DNA from: Pedobacter africanus
GTDB lineage: Bacteria > Bacteroidota > Bacteroidia > Sphingobacteriales > Sphingobacteriaceae
NCBI RefSeq assembly: GCF_900176535.1
Contig: NZ_FWXT01000001.1
Span: 1,798,001 to 1,862,000, forward strand
DNA: 64,000 nt
Direction of reading: 5' to 3'
The translations under genes and the position numbers were made by a program. The notes under the pieces were generated by a model. That model worked only from the letters and a program-made list of their open reading frames with translations, had not been told where the DNA came from and searched no databases. Of the stretch, positions 26,078 through 35,202 are shown piece after piece (positions within the stretch are counted from its first letter, which is position 1; every line of letters starts with the position of its first letter).

Positions 26078-26668
26078 GTGAGAAAAGTTTATTGCGCTGT
26101 TACTTTAAGTCTTTTTGCTGCTGGTGCTTTTGCTCAAAATGTAGCCAGCATTAACGGGAAATCCATAGGTAACAAGGAATTCATGTGGTTCTACAAAAAA
26201 AATCATTTGGGTAGCGGTGCGGCTGCATATGCAGAACTGGAGACTTATTTGCATCAGTATATCAATTTTAAACTTAAAGTTCTGGACGCTAAAGAAATGG
26301 GACTGGACACAGATACGGCCTACCTTTCGGAAGTAAAGAATTACGAGCTTGCGCTTGCGGCACAAAAGAGAATAGCCAAAACAAGTCCGGCTTACCAGCT
26401 GCTCATGAATGAATATAAAGAAGCGGCTTTGATGTTCAATGTATCAGAAATCAGGATCTGGAACAAGGCACAGAATGACGAAAACCAGCTCCGGAATTTT
26501 TATGAGCAAAACAAGAATACCTATTTACCTGCGGCCTTTGAAGAAGTGAAGGGGAAGGTGATAGCCGATTACCAGGAACGACTGGAGAAAGAATGGATAA
26601 ATACACTCAGAAAGAAATATACGGTAAAGATTAACCAGAATGAGGTAAAGAAACTGGCAAAGTTGTAA
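26078..26668 (+). CDS. SurA-like chaperone domain protein lacking a PPIase domain
   Basis: 196 residues from a GTG start (MRKVYCAV), with a signal peptide (1-19, ending AFAQ). The mature part NVASINGKSIGNKEFMWFYKK and YLHQYINFKLKVLDAKEMGLDTDTAYLSEVKNYELALAAQ matches the N-terminal helical chaperone module of SurA/PpiD-type foldases, and AFEEVKGKVIADYQERLEKEW is the usual C-terminal helix. The parvulin domain normally between them is absent. The protein lies just upstream of a full SurA-like isomerase and probably works with it on outer-membrane proteins. Confidence 0.8.
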   Translation: MRKVYCAVTLSLFAAGAFAQNVASINGKSIGNKEFMWFYKKNHLGSGAAAYAELETYLHQYINFKLKVLDAKEMGLDTDTAYLSEVKNYELALAAQKRIAKTSPAYQLLMNEYKEAALMFNVSEIRIWNKAQNDENQLRNFYEQNKNTYLPAAFEEVKGKVIADYQERLEKEWINTLRKKYTVKINQNEVKKLAKL

Positions 26669-26737
26669 GTTAATCTGCCATTAGATGATAGAGAATGTTA
26701 AATTTGCAAAAAAGGAATACAATTGAATAAATATATA

Positions 26738-28102
26738 ATGAAGAAATTTTTAGTGATTGCAGGCGGATTGATCTGTTTGTTTTTAAATACTCAGGCACAA
26801 AAGAAAAATATAGATAAAGTGGTGGCTGTGCTTGGAAGCAATATTATCCTGTTGTCTGACCTGAACCAGCAATACGCGCAATACCTGAACATGGGAAATC
26901 CGGACAATCCCCAAATCAAATGTGAAATATTGCGCCAGATCCTGACCAACAAGCTTTTGAAGCAGCAGGCCGAGATAGACTCTATTACGGTAGAGGATAG
27001 CCAGGTAGATGAAGAGGTAGAAAAAAGAATGCGCTACCAGATCCAGCGGGCTGGCGGGCAGGAGCGTTTGGAGGAATTTCTAAAACGCTCGGTTCTTCAA
27101 TATAAGGACGAGATCAGACCAGACATCAAGGAACAGCTGATTTCCAGAAAAATGGAAGCCCACATCACCCAAAACATCAACATTACTCCGCTGGAGGTTA
27201 AAAAATATTTTGACTCTTATCAAAAAGACAGCCTGCCAGATATCCCTACGGAATTTGAGATCGGGGAGATTGTAATGTACCCCAAGCCAACCAAGGCAGA
27301 AAAGCAAAAATTCTACGACAAGATTGATGCCCTGCGTTTAAGGGTTAAAAGTGGCGAGGATTTTGCCTTCCTGGCTAAGTCTTATTCTGAAGACCCCGGA
27401 TCTGCAAGCGAGGGCGGTGACCTGGGCTTTTTTGACCGTACCTCTATGGTTAAGGAATTTACCGCCTGGGCCTTTAAATTAAAGCCTGGGGAACTATCCC
27501 CAGTGTTTGAAACCGAGCATGGTTTCCACTTTTTACAGGTAGTTGAACGTCGTGGCGAGCAGGTTCATGCACGTCATATCCTGATCCGCCCGCAAAACCC
27601 ACCAGCAAGTCTGGAGCGTGTTAAACTTCATGCCGATACCATTTATAAAAACCTGATCGACAAGAAAATCCCATTTTCTTTCGCAGCTTCACAATATTCA
27701 GACAATAAGGAATCGCAGTATAATGGAGGTATGATGCTGTATGCCGATAATGTTACCGCCAGAACAACCTTTATACCTGCCGACAAGCTGGATCCTAAAG
27801 TATTCCTTGTGGCAGATACCATGAAGGTTGGCGGGATTTCGACCCCAACACTTTTTACAGACCAGAGTGGCAAAGAAGGCTACAAGATCCTTTACCTGAA
27901 ATCTAAAATCCCTCCTCATAAAGGAAATTTAGAGCAGGATTACGCCAAGTTTAAAGAATATGCGCAGCAGGATAAAACCAACCGCGAAATGAGTTTATGG
28001 TTTGAGAAAAAAAGGAAAGATACCTATGTACGTATTGATGAGGAGTATGTAAACTGCGATGAACTGAAAATGTGGACAGCAGCCCCATCTGCAAATAAAT
28101 AA
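26738..28102 (+). CDS. SurA-like periplasmic peptidyl-prolyl isomerase
   Basis: 454 residues with the start at 26738 (MKKFLVIAGG) and a signal peptide ending TQAQ. A SurA N-terminal chaperone domain (about 20-165, with IDKVVAVLGSNIILLSDLNQQY and RQILTNKLLKQQAEID) precedes a first parvulin domain (about 170-275, YSEDPGSASEGGDLGFF and TEHGFHFLQVVERRGEQVHARHIL) and a second, weaker parvulin-like domain (about 280-390). It assists folding of outer-membrane beta-barrel proteins. It follows the PPIase-less paralogue by 69 bases and precedes the MoxR gene by 6 bases. Confidence 0.92.
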   Translation: MKKFLVIAGGLICLFLNTQAQKKNIDKVVAVLGSNIILLSDLNQQYAQYLNMGNPDNPQIKCEILRQILTNKLLKQQAEIDSITVEDSQVDEEVEKRMRYQIQRAGGQERLEEFLKRSVLQYKDEIRPDIKEQLISRKMEAHITQNINITPLEVKKYFDSYQKDSLPDIPTEFEIGEIVMYPKPTKAEKQKFYDKIDALRLRVKSGEDFAFLAKSYSEDPGSASEGGDLGFFDRTSMVKEFTAWAFKLKPGELSPVFETEHGFHFLQVVERRGEQVHARHILIRPQNPPASLERVKLHADTIYKNLIDKKIPFSFAASQYSDNKESQYNGGMMLYADNVTARTTFIPADKLDPKVFLVADTMKVGGISTPTLFTDQSGKEGYKILYLKSKIPPHKGNLEQDYAKFKEYAQQDKTNREMSLWFEKKRKDTYVRIDEEYVNCDELKMWTAAPSANK

Positions 28103-28108
28103 AGGCTT

Positions 28109-29071
28109 ATGCAGTTTGAAAATGACATCAAGGCCGTTGATGCCCTGCATCAATCGTACAACAATATAAAAGCCGAAATAGGCAAAGTTGTTATCGGACA
28201 AGACGAGATCGTTAAATCTGTACTGATCTCCATTTTCAGCAACGGGCACTGCCTGTTGGTGGGCGTCCCGGGCCTGGCCAAGACCTTACTTGTTCAAACT
28301 GTAGCCAATGTGCTGGACCTGAATTTTAACAGGATCCAGTTTACACCAGATCTGATGCCCAGCGATATCATCGGGGCCGAGATCCTGGGTGAAGACAGGA
28401 ACTTTAAGTTTATCAACGGCCCTATATTTTCGAACATTATCCTGGCGGATGAGATCAACAGGACACCGCCAAAAACACAGGCAGCCTTGCTGGAAGCCAT
28501 GCAGGAAAAGGCCGTAACCGCAGCAGGCATCAGGCATGTATTGCCCAACCCCTTCTTTGTACTGGCCACCCAGAACCCGATTGAGCAGGAAGGCACCTAC
28601 CCCCTGCCGGAAGCGCAGCTGGACAGGTTTATGTTCAATGTACATTTGAGCTACCCTTCCTTTGCCGATGAGCTGACGATTGTAAAGAACACTACCAGCA
28701 ATACTGATGTGAGTCTGAACAAAATCATCAATGCCAGCCAGATCCAATATTTCCAGAAACTGATCCGGAACATTCCTGTAACAGACAATGTAGTGGAATA
28801 TGCAGTTAAACTGGCCGGCAAAACACGCCCTAATACCGCTTTATCGACAGAGGAGGTGAACAAATACATCAACTGGGGCGCAGGACCAAGGGCCTCACAG
28901 TTCCTGGTAATCGGTGCCAAATGCCATGCCGCCATTTCGGGAAAATACGCTCCTGATATTGAGGATGTGCAGGCCGTGGCCGAAGCTATCCTTCGTCACC
29001 GTATTGTGCGCAATTACCGTGCAGAAGCCGAAGGCCTGTCGGTAGAACACATCATTAAAAACCTGTATTAA
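28109..29071 (+). CDS. MoxR-family AAA+ ATPase
   Basis: A 320-residue cytoplasmic ATPase of the MoxR/RavA clade. It has the Walker A LVGVPGLAKTLLVQT (about 51-65), Walker B IILADEINRTPPKTQAALLEAM, sensor 1 FFVLATQNPIEQEGTYPLPEAQLDRF and the lid with WGAGPRASQFL. MoxR proteins act as chaperones for the maturation or activation of protein complexes, often with von Willebrand-domain partners; none lies next to it here. The gene begins 6 bases after the SurA-like isomerase and is likely co-transcribed. Confidence 0.95.
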   Translation: MQFENDIKAVDALHQSYNNIKAEIGKVVIGQDEIVKSVLISIFSNGHCLLVGVPGLAKTLLVQTVANVLDLNFNRIQFTPDLMPSDIIGAEILGEDRNFKFINGPIFSNIILADEINRTPPKTQAALLEAMQEKAVTAAGIRHVLPNPFFVLATQNPIEQEGTYPLPEAQLDRFMFNVHLSYPSFADELTIVKNTTSNTDVSLNKIINASQIQYFQKLIRNIPVTDNVVEYAVKLAGKTRPNTALSTEEVNKYINWGAGPRASQFLVIGAKCHAAISGKYAPDIEDVQAVAEAILRHRIVRNYRAEAEGLSVEHIIKNLY

Positions 29072-29074
29072 ATA

Positions 29075-29959
29075 TTATTGTCCGCCCTGCATTACACGGG
29101 TATATTGATTGGGATAGTCGGTAATCAGGCCGTCAACACCAAGGTTAATTAAGTACCTCATGTCCTTAGCCGTATTTACGGTCCATGGAATGATCTTTAC
29201 CCCTGCGGCATGGCAGCGGTCTACCAAGCCCTTTCCTACCAATACGTAATACGGGCTGTAGTAAGTTGGGGTAAAGCCCAGGGCCTGTATGCTTTCTTCA
29301 AAATCCTGCTTTTCATCAATCATCAACGAGGTTTTGATGGAAGGAAAGTATTCGTGCAGGTACTGCAATGTCCGCATGTCGAGCGACTGTATGATCACCC
29401 TTTTGCTAAGCTTTTTCTCTTTCACGATTTCCATGATCTTTTCTATGAATACCGAGGCATCAGGCTGAAATACCCCATCGCCCTTCCTGATCAGTGAGGT
29501 CTCAATGTTATAAATGGGTTTTTCAAGTTTGTTTTGTTTGACGTAAGCCTCTACGGAATCGATGGTCTCGGTCAGCAGGGGTTTGTAGACTTTCATCTTC
29601 ATTTGCCCCGGAAAGCGGTTATGCAGTTTCATACCTACATCAAACTTCCTGATCTCCTCATAGTCCATGTTGAACATGTTGTATTTTTTCTCGTCCTTAA
29701 AGCTGATGGCTTTTCCATCCGGTCGGGTACTGATTTCGTTGTTAAAATAAGGCTCATGCGAAAGGACAACCTCGCCATCTTTGGAGATCACGACACCCAT
29801 GTTCAGTACAGTGACATCCAGGTCAAGGGCCTTGATCATTCCCGGGATGGTATTTTCAGGCATGATTCCCCTGGCCCCCTGGTGACCTACCAACATAAAT
29901 TTCTGGGCCCTGACCTGGAATGTCAGGGCAAATAAAGCAATCAGTACTAGTTTCTTCAT
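29075..29959 (-). CDS. GDPD-like protein with degenerate metal-binding motifs
   Basis: 294 residues with a signal peptide (1-18). The fold of glycerophosphodiester phosphodiesterases is clear from GHQGARGIMPENTIPGMIKALDLDV at the start and VKIIPWTVNTAKDMRYLINLGVDGLITDYP at the end. However, the usual active-site pattern HRG...PENT...ExD...HD reads HQG...PENT...NMG (Asn53, Gly55)...HE. The glutamate and aspartate that hold the metal are therefore both replaced, which I confirmed on the nucleotide sequence (AAC ATG GGT). It may be catalytically dead, altered or a binding protein. It is convergent with moxR, 3 bases apart. Confidence 0.88.
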   Translation of the reverse strand: MKKLVLIALFALTFQVRAQKFMLVGHQGARGIMPENTIPGMIKALDLDVTVLNMGVVISKDGEVVLSHEPYFNNEISTRPDGKAISFKDEKKYNMFNMDYEEIRKFDVGMKLHNRFPGQMKMKVYKPLLTETIDSVEAYVKQNKLEKPIYNIETSLIRKGDGVFQPDASVFIEKIMEIVKEKKLSKRVIIQSLDMRTLQYLHEYFPSIKTSLMIDEKQDFEESIQALGFTPTYYSPYYVLVGKGLVDRCHAAGVKIIPWTVNTAKDMRYLINLGVDGLITDYPNQYTRVMQGGQ

Positions 29960-30008
29960 TTATTATTAAATAACGGCATAAAATAAGGATTTATTGGAAG
30001 CCAAACAA

Positions 30009-30036
30009 AAAAGGCCACCAATCAGGTGACCTTTTG
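30009..30036 (-). terminator. Terminator after the SnoaL-like gene
   Basis: AAAAGG-C-CACC pairs with GGTG-A-CCTTTT around a 5-base loop with one internal mismatch. The plus-strand A-run before it provides a T-tract on the minus strand, 18 bases after the stop codon at 30054. Confidence 0.65.
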
Positions 30037-30053
30037 TATGTTGTAATTGAGAT

Positions 30054-30920
30054 TTAGCGTTCCGCGGGTGCAAACACCTGAACAATGATGTTCCAGTTGT
30101 GGTCTGCCTGACGCTCATAGATGAACACATAGTTAAAGCTTTCCCTTAACTCAGCTTTATAATCTACCGTAGCAACGCCATAGGTATAGGCAAAATCACC
30201 CCCATCGGCTTTCTCCACTTTAGTGGTTTTGAAAGATACTTTACTTACCATGCTGTTAAAGAAAGGCAGAATCTTGTCTTTACCCACAATAGGCTCATAG
30301 CCCGGGAACAGTAACCTGGCATCCGGATTTAAAAAGCCTGAAAAAGCGGCAATTCCATATGATTTTAGCGAGGTATTCAAAGTTTTTTCGGTAGTAGCAA
30401 TGATATCCGCCGCTGCCGCCCTTTGCTTGTCGGTCAGGAATTTAGGCTTATAGGAATCTTTTGGTTCAATAAACTCCGGACTTACTTTGTTGAGCGGCTT
30501 GTTGGTAGTCGTTCCCAGATCTAAAGCAAGTTCCCATTTGCCATTTTTAGCTTTCCATACAGACAGGAATTGACCGTAAGCAGGTTTTTCACCTCCTACA
30601 GTATACGGACCGGTTGTAAACCCCCAGTCGCCACTTCTGGACACCCTTGCATAGGTTGGGCTCCAGCTAATGTCCTTGCTTTCTGGCTGCGAGCTGTAAA
30701 AGGTCTTTGCATTAACAGGGTTTGGTCTGAACACCAGGGCATCGTCTGCAGCAAAATTAGTATAGGCGGTTTTAGCGCCATGTTTTGCCAGGCTCTCTGC
30801 AAATTCTTTTTCTGCCTTTACCAGCGATTTGGTGCTTCCATCTGATTTCTGTGCATAAGCAGCGGGTGCCAGTAACGTTAGGGATGCGGCAGCAATGGTA
30901 TAAAGAAACTTGTTCATCAT
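30054..30920 (-). CDS. Exported protein with two NTF2/DUF4440-like domains
   Basis: 288 residues with a signal peptide (1-23, ending AYAQ). Two similar cone-shaped-barrel units follow: about 35-145 (LVKAEKEFAESLAKHGAKTAYTNFA, DWGFTTGPY, QFLSVWKAKNGKWELALDLG) and about 175-285 (TLNTSLKSYGIAAFSGFLNPDARLLFPGYEP, DFAYTYGVATV, YVFIYERQADHNWNIIVQVF). The pattern matches the DUF4440/SnoaL part of the NTF2-like superfamily, duplicated in one chain. Function unknown; single gene with its own terminator. Confidence 0.85.
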   Translation of the reverse strand: MMNKFLYTIAAASLTLLAPAAYAQKSDGSTKSLVKAEKEFAESLAKHGAKTAYTNFAADDALVFRPNPVNAKTFYSSQPESKDISWSPTYARVSRSGDWGFTTGPYTVGGEKPAYGQFLSVWKAKNGKWELALDLGTTTNKPLNKVSPEFIEPKDSYKPKFLTDKQRAAAADIIATTEKTLNTSLKSYGIAAFSGFLNPDARLLFPGYEPIVGKDKILPFFNSMVSKVSFKTTKVEKADGGDFAYTYGVATVDYKAELRESFNYVFIYERQADHNWNIIVQVFAPAER

Positions 30921-31002
30921 AATTTTAAATAGTTAGGATACGAATATAGGGTTTGGATGTTTTCGTTGGTTTAAAAAGTAATTAACAATTGCACATCATG
31001 CG

Positions 31003-32463
31003 CTACGCCTTATTCCAGGTAGTGCCTTCCTTGCTATCTTTTAGCTGTATGCCCATGCTTTGCAGACCAAGGCGGATTTTGTCGGAAGTGGCATAATCTT
31101 TATTCTCCTTTGCAGTTTTCCTGATGTCTATGATCAGGTCAAGCACGTCATTTAGTTCTGTATTGGAACTTTCTTCGTCCTTCAGACCAAAGATCTCAAA
31201 CACAAAATCGCTGATCAGCTTTTTCAGCTTTTCCAGCTCAGCGGCGTTGATCTTTCCTTTTCCGTCATATATGGTGTTGATGATGCGTGCAGCCTCAAAC
31301 AATTCGGCAATTACAACCGGACTGTTGAAATCGTCGTTCATGGCTTTGATACAGTTTTCGATGATCGGTCCTATTTCAAAGTCGCTTTCGGACGAAGGCG
31401 TCAATTTATCCAACAGGCTTACTGCGTTCATTAACCTCCTGAAACCTTTTTCAGAAGCATCCAGCGCTTCATTCGAAAAATCCAGTGTGCTGCGGTAATG
31501 TGCCTGCAGCATGAAGAATTTAACCGTCATCGGGCTGAACCCACGCTCAAGTAAAGGATGATCGCCGGTAAAAAGCTCGCCCGGCAAAAAGCCATTACCT
31601 GCCGATTTGGACATGCGGGTACCATTCACGGTCAGCATATTGGTGTGCATCCAGTACTTAGCCGGTTGTTTATGACTGCAGGCTTCAGATTGTGCAATTT
31701 CGTTGGTATGGTGTGTTGCGGCAAGGTCCATTCCTCCCCCATGAATGTCGAACTCATCGCCCAGATACTTGGCGCTCATGGCCGAGCATTCAATGTGCCA
31801 GCCCGGGAATCCCACTCCCCAAGGTGATGGCCAGCGCATAATTGTCTCAGGTTTGGCCTTAATCCATAAGGCAAAATCGAGCCGTCCGCGCTTTTCATCC
31901 TGTCCACCCAGCTCGCGCGTATTGGCCAGCATGTCTTCCAGGTTCCTGTTGGTTAAAATGGTATAATTGTATTTTGAACTGTACTTTTCAACATCAAAAT
32001 AAATGGTACCATTGGCCTCATAGGCATAACCGTTGTCCATAATCACCTTGATCATTTCTATCTGCTCGGTAATATGCCCGGTTGCGGTAGGTTCTATACT
32101 CGGAGGCAGGGTATTGAACATCCTGAGCACATCATGAAAGCCAAGGGTATATTTCTGAACAATTTCCATAGGTTCCAGCTGCTCCAGCTTTGCCCTTTTG
32201 GCAAATTTATCATCGCCTTCGTCACGGTCGCCCTCCAAATGCCCGGCATCGGTGATGTTGCGCACATAGCGCACCTTATAACCGTTATATTTTAAATACC
32301 TGAATATTAAATCGAAAGAAATAAAAGTACGGCAGTTGCCCAAATGAACATCACTGTATACGGTTGGCCCGCAAACATACATTCCTACGTGAGGCGCGTT
32401 AAGGGGTTCAAAAAGTTCTTTTTTTCGTGTAAGTGTATTGTACAGTTGTAGGCCTTTATCCAT
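31003..32463 (-). CDS. cysS: Cysteinyl-tRNA synthetase
   Basis: The 486-residue class I synthetase charges tRNA-Cys. It has the HIGH-equivalent HLGN in CGPTVYSDVHLGNCRTF, the zinc-ligand region WHIECSAMSAKYLG with HGGGMDL, the KMSKS loop RMSKSAGN and a helical C-terminal DALR-type domain. Length is normal. It is the last gene of a run of five minus-strand genes (mutL to cysS) with very small gaps. Confidence 0.98.
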   Translation of the reverse strand: MDKGLQLYNTLTRKKELFEPLNAPHVGMYVCGPTVYSDVHLGNCRTFISFDLIFRYLKYNGYKVRYVRNITDAGHLEGDRDEGDDKFAKRAKLEQLEPMEIVQKYTLGFHDVLRMFNTLPPSIEPTATGHITEQIEMIKVIMDNGYAYEANGTIYFDVEKYSSKYNYTILTNRNLEDMLANTRELGGQDEKRGRLDFALWIKAKPETIMRWPSPWGVGFPGWHIECSAMSAKYLGDEFDIHGGGMDLAATHHTNEIAQSEACSHKQPAKYWMHTNMLTVNGTRMSKSAGNGFLPGELFTGDHPLLERGFSPMTVKFFMLQAHYRSTLDFSNEALDASEKGFRRLMNAVSLLDKLTPSSESDFEIGPIIENCIKAMNDDFNSPVVIAELFEAARIINTIYDGKGKINAAELEKLKKLISDFVFEIFGLKDEESSNTELNDVLDLIIDIRKTAKENKDYATSDKIRLGLQSMGIQLKDSKEGTTWNKA

Positions 32464-32481
32464 GTTGCAAAGGTAAATATT

Positions 32482-33591
32482 TTAGGGATTTAATCTCAAA
32501 TCGCTGCGAACAGGAAAATGATCTGACAATCGCGCACCAATGATGCGGTAATTCATCACATCTATATCCTGCGTAGTTGCAATATAATCGATCTGAAAGT
32601 TCGGGAACTTACCGTTGTAAGTCTTGCCAAAACCTGTCCCTTGTTCTTTAAAAGTATTTTTAAGTGATTTTGTGAGTTGAGTTACGGCATAGGAAGCCGG
32701 TGTATCGTTAAAATCGCCTGCAATCAGGAAAGGTGTTTTACAGGTGGCCATGTGGGCTTTCATCACATCTACCTGCGCACTGCGTTTTAAAAAGGCCCGC
32801 CTCAGCATTACCAGAATCCTTTTTGAGGGATACAGTTCAGGGTCCATCTTTTGTTTTACCTGATCAATATAATTGTAATCCTGTTTATCAAAAGAAATAG
32901 ATTGCAAGTGTACGTTATAGATGCGCATTGTTTTTTTTCCAACCAGGATATCAATAAATATGCTCCCATTGCCCCAGCCATTTACAAATTTGATCTCTCC
33001 TTTATCCTGAATTGGATATTTAGAAAAAATGGCCAGTCCGGTAGCCTCATAATCATTTTCGGATGATGGTACAAAATAATAGTACGGGTTTTTCAGGATC
33101 CTCTTCAGGCTATCTGTAATGTCAAACTTCCCCTTTCTGCGTGTAAAATATTCCTGGAAACAAATCACATCGGGGTTTTCTTCCTCTATAAGATCCAGCA
33201 TCTGCTGCTTTACCGGCTCCACATTTTCCTGTCCGTAGGGCTTAAAGCTATGTACGTTATAGGTCATGACCCTGATCAGGTCCGGATCGGCTTTAGGGCC
33301 CAGACCTTCAGTACCAATAAAGCCAAAGGTGGTGGTGAGCGATCTCCAGCCAGTCAGGATCAGCAAAAGTGTGGCGAAAGCGAAAGACCACCTGCCCCTG
33401 AAGCACCACCAGACAATCATGAGTATATTGAGCAGCAGGATATAAGGATAGGCCAGACCAAAAAAAGCGATCAGTTTTTGTTTACGCGGGTCCCACATGC
33501 CCGCCACAATACCCAGTGCAAGGGCAATGAGCAGGACAAGTGCGCCTAAGCGGACAAGCTGATCTACAAATGTTGGTTTACCTTTTTTCAT
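32482..33591 (-). CDS. Membrane-anchored endonuclease/exonuclease/phosphatase family protein
   Basis: 369 residues. Three hydrophobic helices within the first 90 residues (LGALVLLIALALGIVAGMW, YILLLNILMIVWWCF and FAFATLLLILTGW) anchor it. The EEP catalytic domain (about 105-365) has RVMTYNVHSF, DVICFQEYF with the metal-binding Glu, LIAGDFNDTPAS and the terminal SDHFPV histidine motif. Substrates in the family range from nucleic acids to phospholipids and cannot be told here. Its ATG overlaps the stop codon of the upstream rhomboid by one base (TAATG). Confidence 0.93.
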   Translation of the reverse strand: MKKGKPTFVDQLVRLGALVLLIALALGIVAGMWDPRKQKLIAFFGLAYPYILLLNILMIVWWCFRGRWSFAFATLLLILTGWRSLTTTFGFIGTEGLGPKADPDLIRVMTYNVHSFKPYGQENVEPVKQQMLDLIEEENPDVICFQEYFTRRKGKFDITDSLKRILKNPYYYFVPSSENDYEATGLAIFSKYPIQDKGEIKFVNGWGNGSIFIDILVGKKTMRIYNVHLQSISFDKQDYNYIDQVKQKMDPELYPSKRILVMLRRAFLKRSAQVDVMKAHMATCKTPFLIAGDFNDTPASYAVTQLTKSLKNTFKEQGTGFGKTYNGKFPNFQIDYIATTQDIDVMNYRIIGARLSDHFPVRSDLRLNP

Positions 33592-34454
33592 TAATGTTTA
33601 CTTGCTTTAAACAGCGTTTCCTTTTCTTCTTTATTGAGCTTATCATAGCCCGATTTAGAAATTTTATCCAGTATCCTGTCTATTTCTTCCTGGTTCACCT
33701 TGTCGGACTGTTTTTTGTTTCCTGCCCCGGAAGATTCGTTTCTTACTACTCTTAATTTTGGTTTGCGTTTAAATATATTGCTCCAATCGGTCCCGCCCCT
33801 CAATAGTTTAATATAGGCAAAGCCAAAAAACGCCCCACCCAGGTGGGCGAAACTTCCACCGGCACCTTTGGTTGCAACACCAATAATATCAAGCACGATA
33901 TAAGCGAGGGCCAGATATTTCAGTTTCACATCTCCCAAAAACAACAAACGCATGCTGTAATCGGGCACCAGCGTGGCAGTAGCTACAATAATGGCCATAA
34001 CAGATGCAGAAGCACCGATAACAGTTGCTGCAGGCAGCGCCGTAGCAAACACCGGAAAAACATTATAAGCGGCAAGGAAAACCAGGGCACCGGCAAAACC
34101 TCCGGCCAGGTATACAAAATGAAACTGCCGGGGTTTCAGGAAATCCAGAAAGATCCTGCCCATCCAGTATAGCCAAAGCATATTGAACAGAATATGCAGC
34201 AGGCCATCATGAAAAAACTGATAGGTTAAGATGGTATAGAACCTGTAGGGCAGCTTCGCTACGGATGCCGGGAAACCGGCATATTCCCTGATCCAGGCCT
34301 CATAAGCAACTCCACCCTTGCCGGAGAGGAAAAACGGGATATTGATCAGTGCAAATGCTACGAAAATAAGGGTATTTATCCCTATATAAAAGAATAAAGG
34401 GTTGCCTGATTGAAATACTTTATATTTTAAATCTTTAAACAGGTTATTATTCAT
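33591..34454 (-). CDS. Rhomboid-family intramembrane serine protease (second of two)
   Basis: 287 residues with the start at 34454 (MNNNLFKDLKY), overlapping the upstream rhomboid gene by 8 bases. Six or so transmembrane segments follow. The catalytic serine lies in IGASASVMAIIVA (GxSx motif) and the histidine in FAHLGGAFFGFAY. A loop motif LLHILFNMLWLYWMGR after L1 is typical. The cytosolic C-terminal tail (about 230-287) carries a DUF6576-like segment, EEIDRILDKISKSGYDKLNKEEKETL, common in Bacteroidota rhomboids. Confidence 0.94.
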   Translation of the reverse strand: MNNNLFKDLKYKVFQSGNPLFFYIGINTLIFVAFALINIPFFLSGKGGVAYEAWIREYAGFPASVAKLPYRFYTILTYQFFHDGLLHILFNMLWLYWMGRIFLDFLKPRQFHFVYLAGGFAGALVFLAAYNVFPVFATALPAATVIGASASVMAIIVATATLVPDYSMRLLFLGDVKLKYLALAYIVLDIIGVATKGAGGSFAHLGGAFFGFAYIKLLRGGTDWSNIFKRKPKLRVVRNESSGAGNKKQSDKVNQEEIDRILDKISKSGYDKLNKEEKETLFKASKH

Positions 34455-35196
34455 AGTAAGTATAAAATCTATCGTTGTTTTTGTCGCCCCAGATCTTGAC
34501 CAGGATAAAGCCCAGCAATGCACCTCCAAGGTGGGCGTAATGGGCTATGGAATCGCCCGGAACTTTTGCTACGCCCAGAGAAAGCTCCATCAGGATATAC
34601 ACCGGGATGAGGTACTTGGCCTTAATAGGAATGGGGATGAACATCACATACATTTCAGTGTTGGGATATAACATCCCAAAAGCCACCAGCAAGCCAAAAA
34701 TGGCACCCGATGCCCCCACCATTGGGGCGCCATACGTACCCAGCAAGGTCTCTGTGGCAGACTTTGTCAATCCCGGGATCTGAATATTGCCCTGGATATA
34801 GTTGCCCTGGTGCACAAGGTCGGTAATTGGCACATTGATAAACATACCTGTAATCTGATAGACTTCATAAGCCTGAACCACCATTTGCAGGGCTACGGCC
34901 CCCAGTCCGGTAATCAGGTAAAAATTGATGAAACGTTTGGTGCCCCACCTGGCTTCCAGCACACCGCCAAACATAAACAAGGCAAACATATTGAAGAAGA
35001 TGTGCAAAAAATCGCCATGCATAAACATATAGGTAAGCAGCTGCCATATGCGGAAGAACGGAGAATCAAAATAGAAAGCACCAAGCATATAATCAAGGTC
35101 GACCCCGATATTTTTCATTACATATTTCGCGGCAAAAAACAGTGCGTTAATGATCAGCAGGTTCTTTACTACAGGTGGGATATGGATGTTGTTCAT
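34447..35196 (-). CDS. Rhomboid-family intramembrane serine protease (first of two)
   Basis: 249 residues, six transmembrane helices. The loop FLHIFFNMFALFMFGGVLEARWG, the catalytic GASGAIFGLLVAFG with its serine and the histidine in AHYAHLGGALLGFILV are all present. Rhomboids cut membrane proteins inside the bilayer. It starts 6 bases after the mutL stop and overlaps the second rhomboid. Keeping two different rhomboids in tandem suggests different substrates or a heteromeric pair. Confidence 0.94.
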   Translation of the reverse strand: MNNIHIPPVVKNLLIINALFFAAKYVMKNIGVDLDYMLGAFYFDSPFFRIWQLLTYMFMHGDFLHIFFNMFALFMFGGVLEARWGTKRFINFYLITGLGAVALQMVVQAYEVYQITGMFINVPITDLVHQGNYIQGNIQIPGLTKSATETLLGTYGAPMVGASGAIFGLLVAFGMLYPNTEMYVMFIPIPIKAKYLIPVYILMELSLGVAKVPGDSIAHYAHLGGALLGFILVKIWGDKNNDRFYTYYE

Positions 35197-35202
35197 TTAT
35201 TC

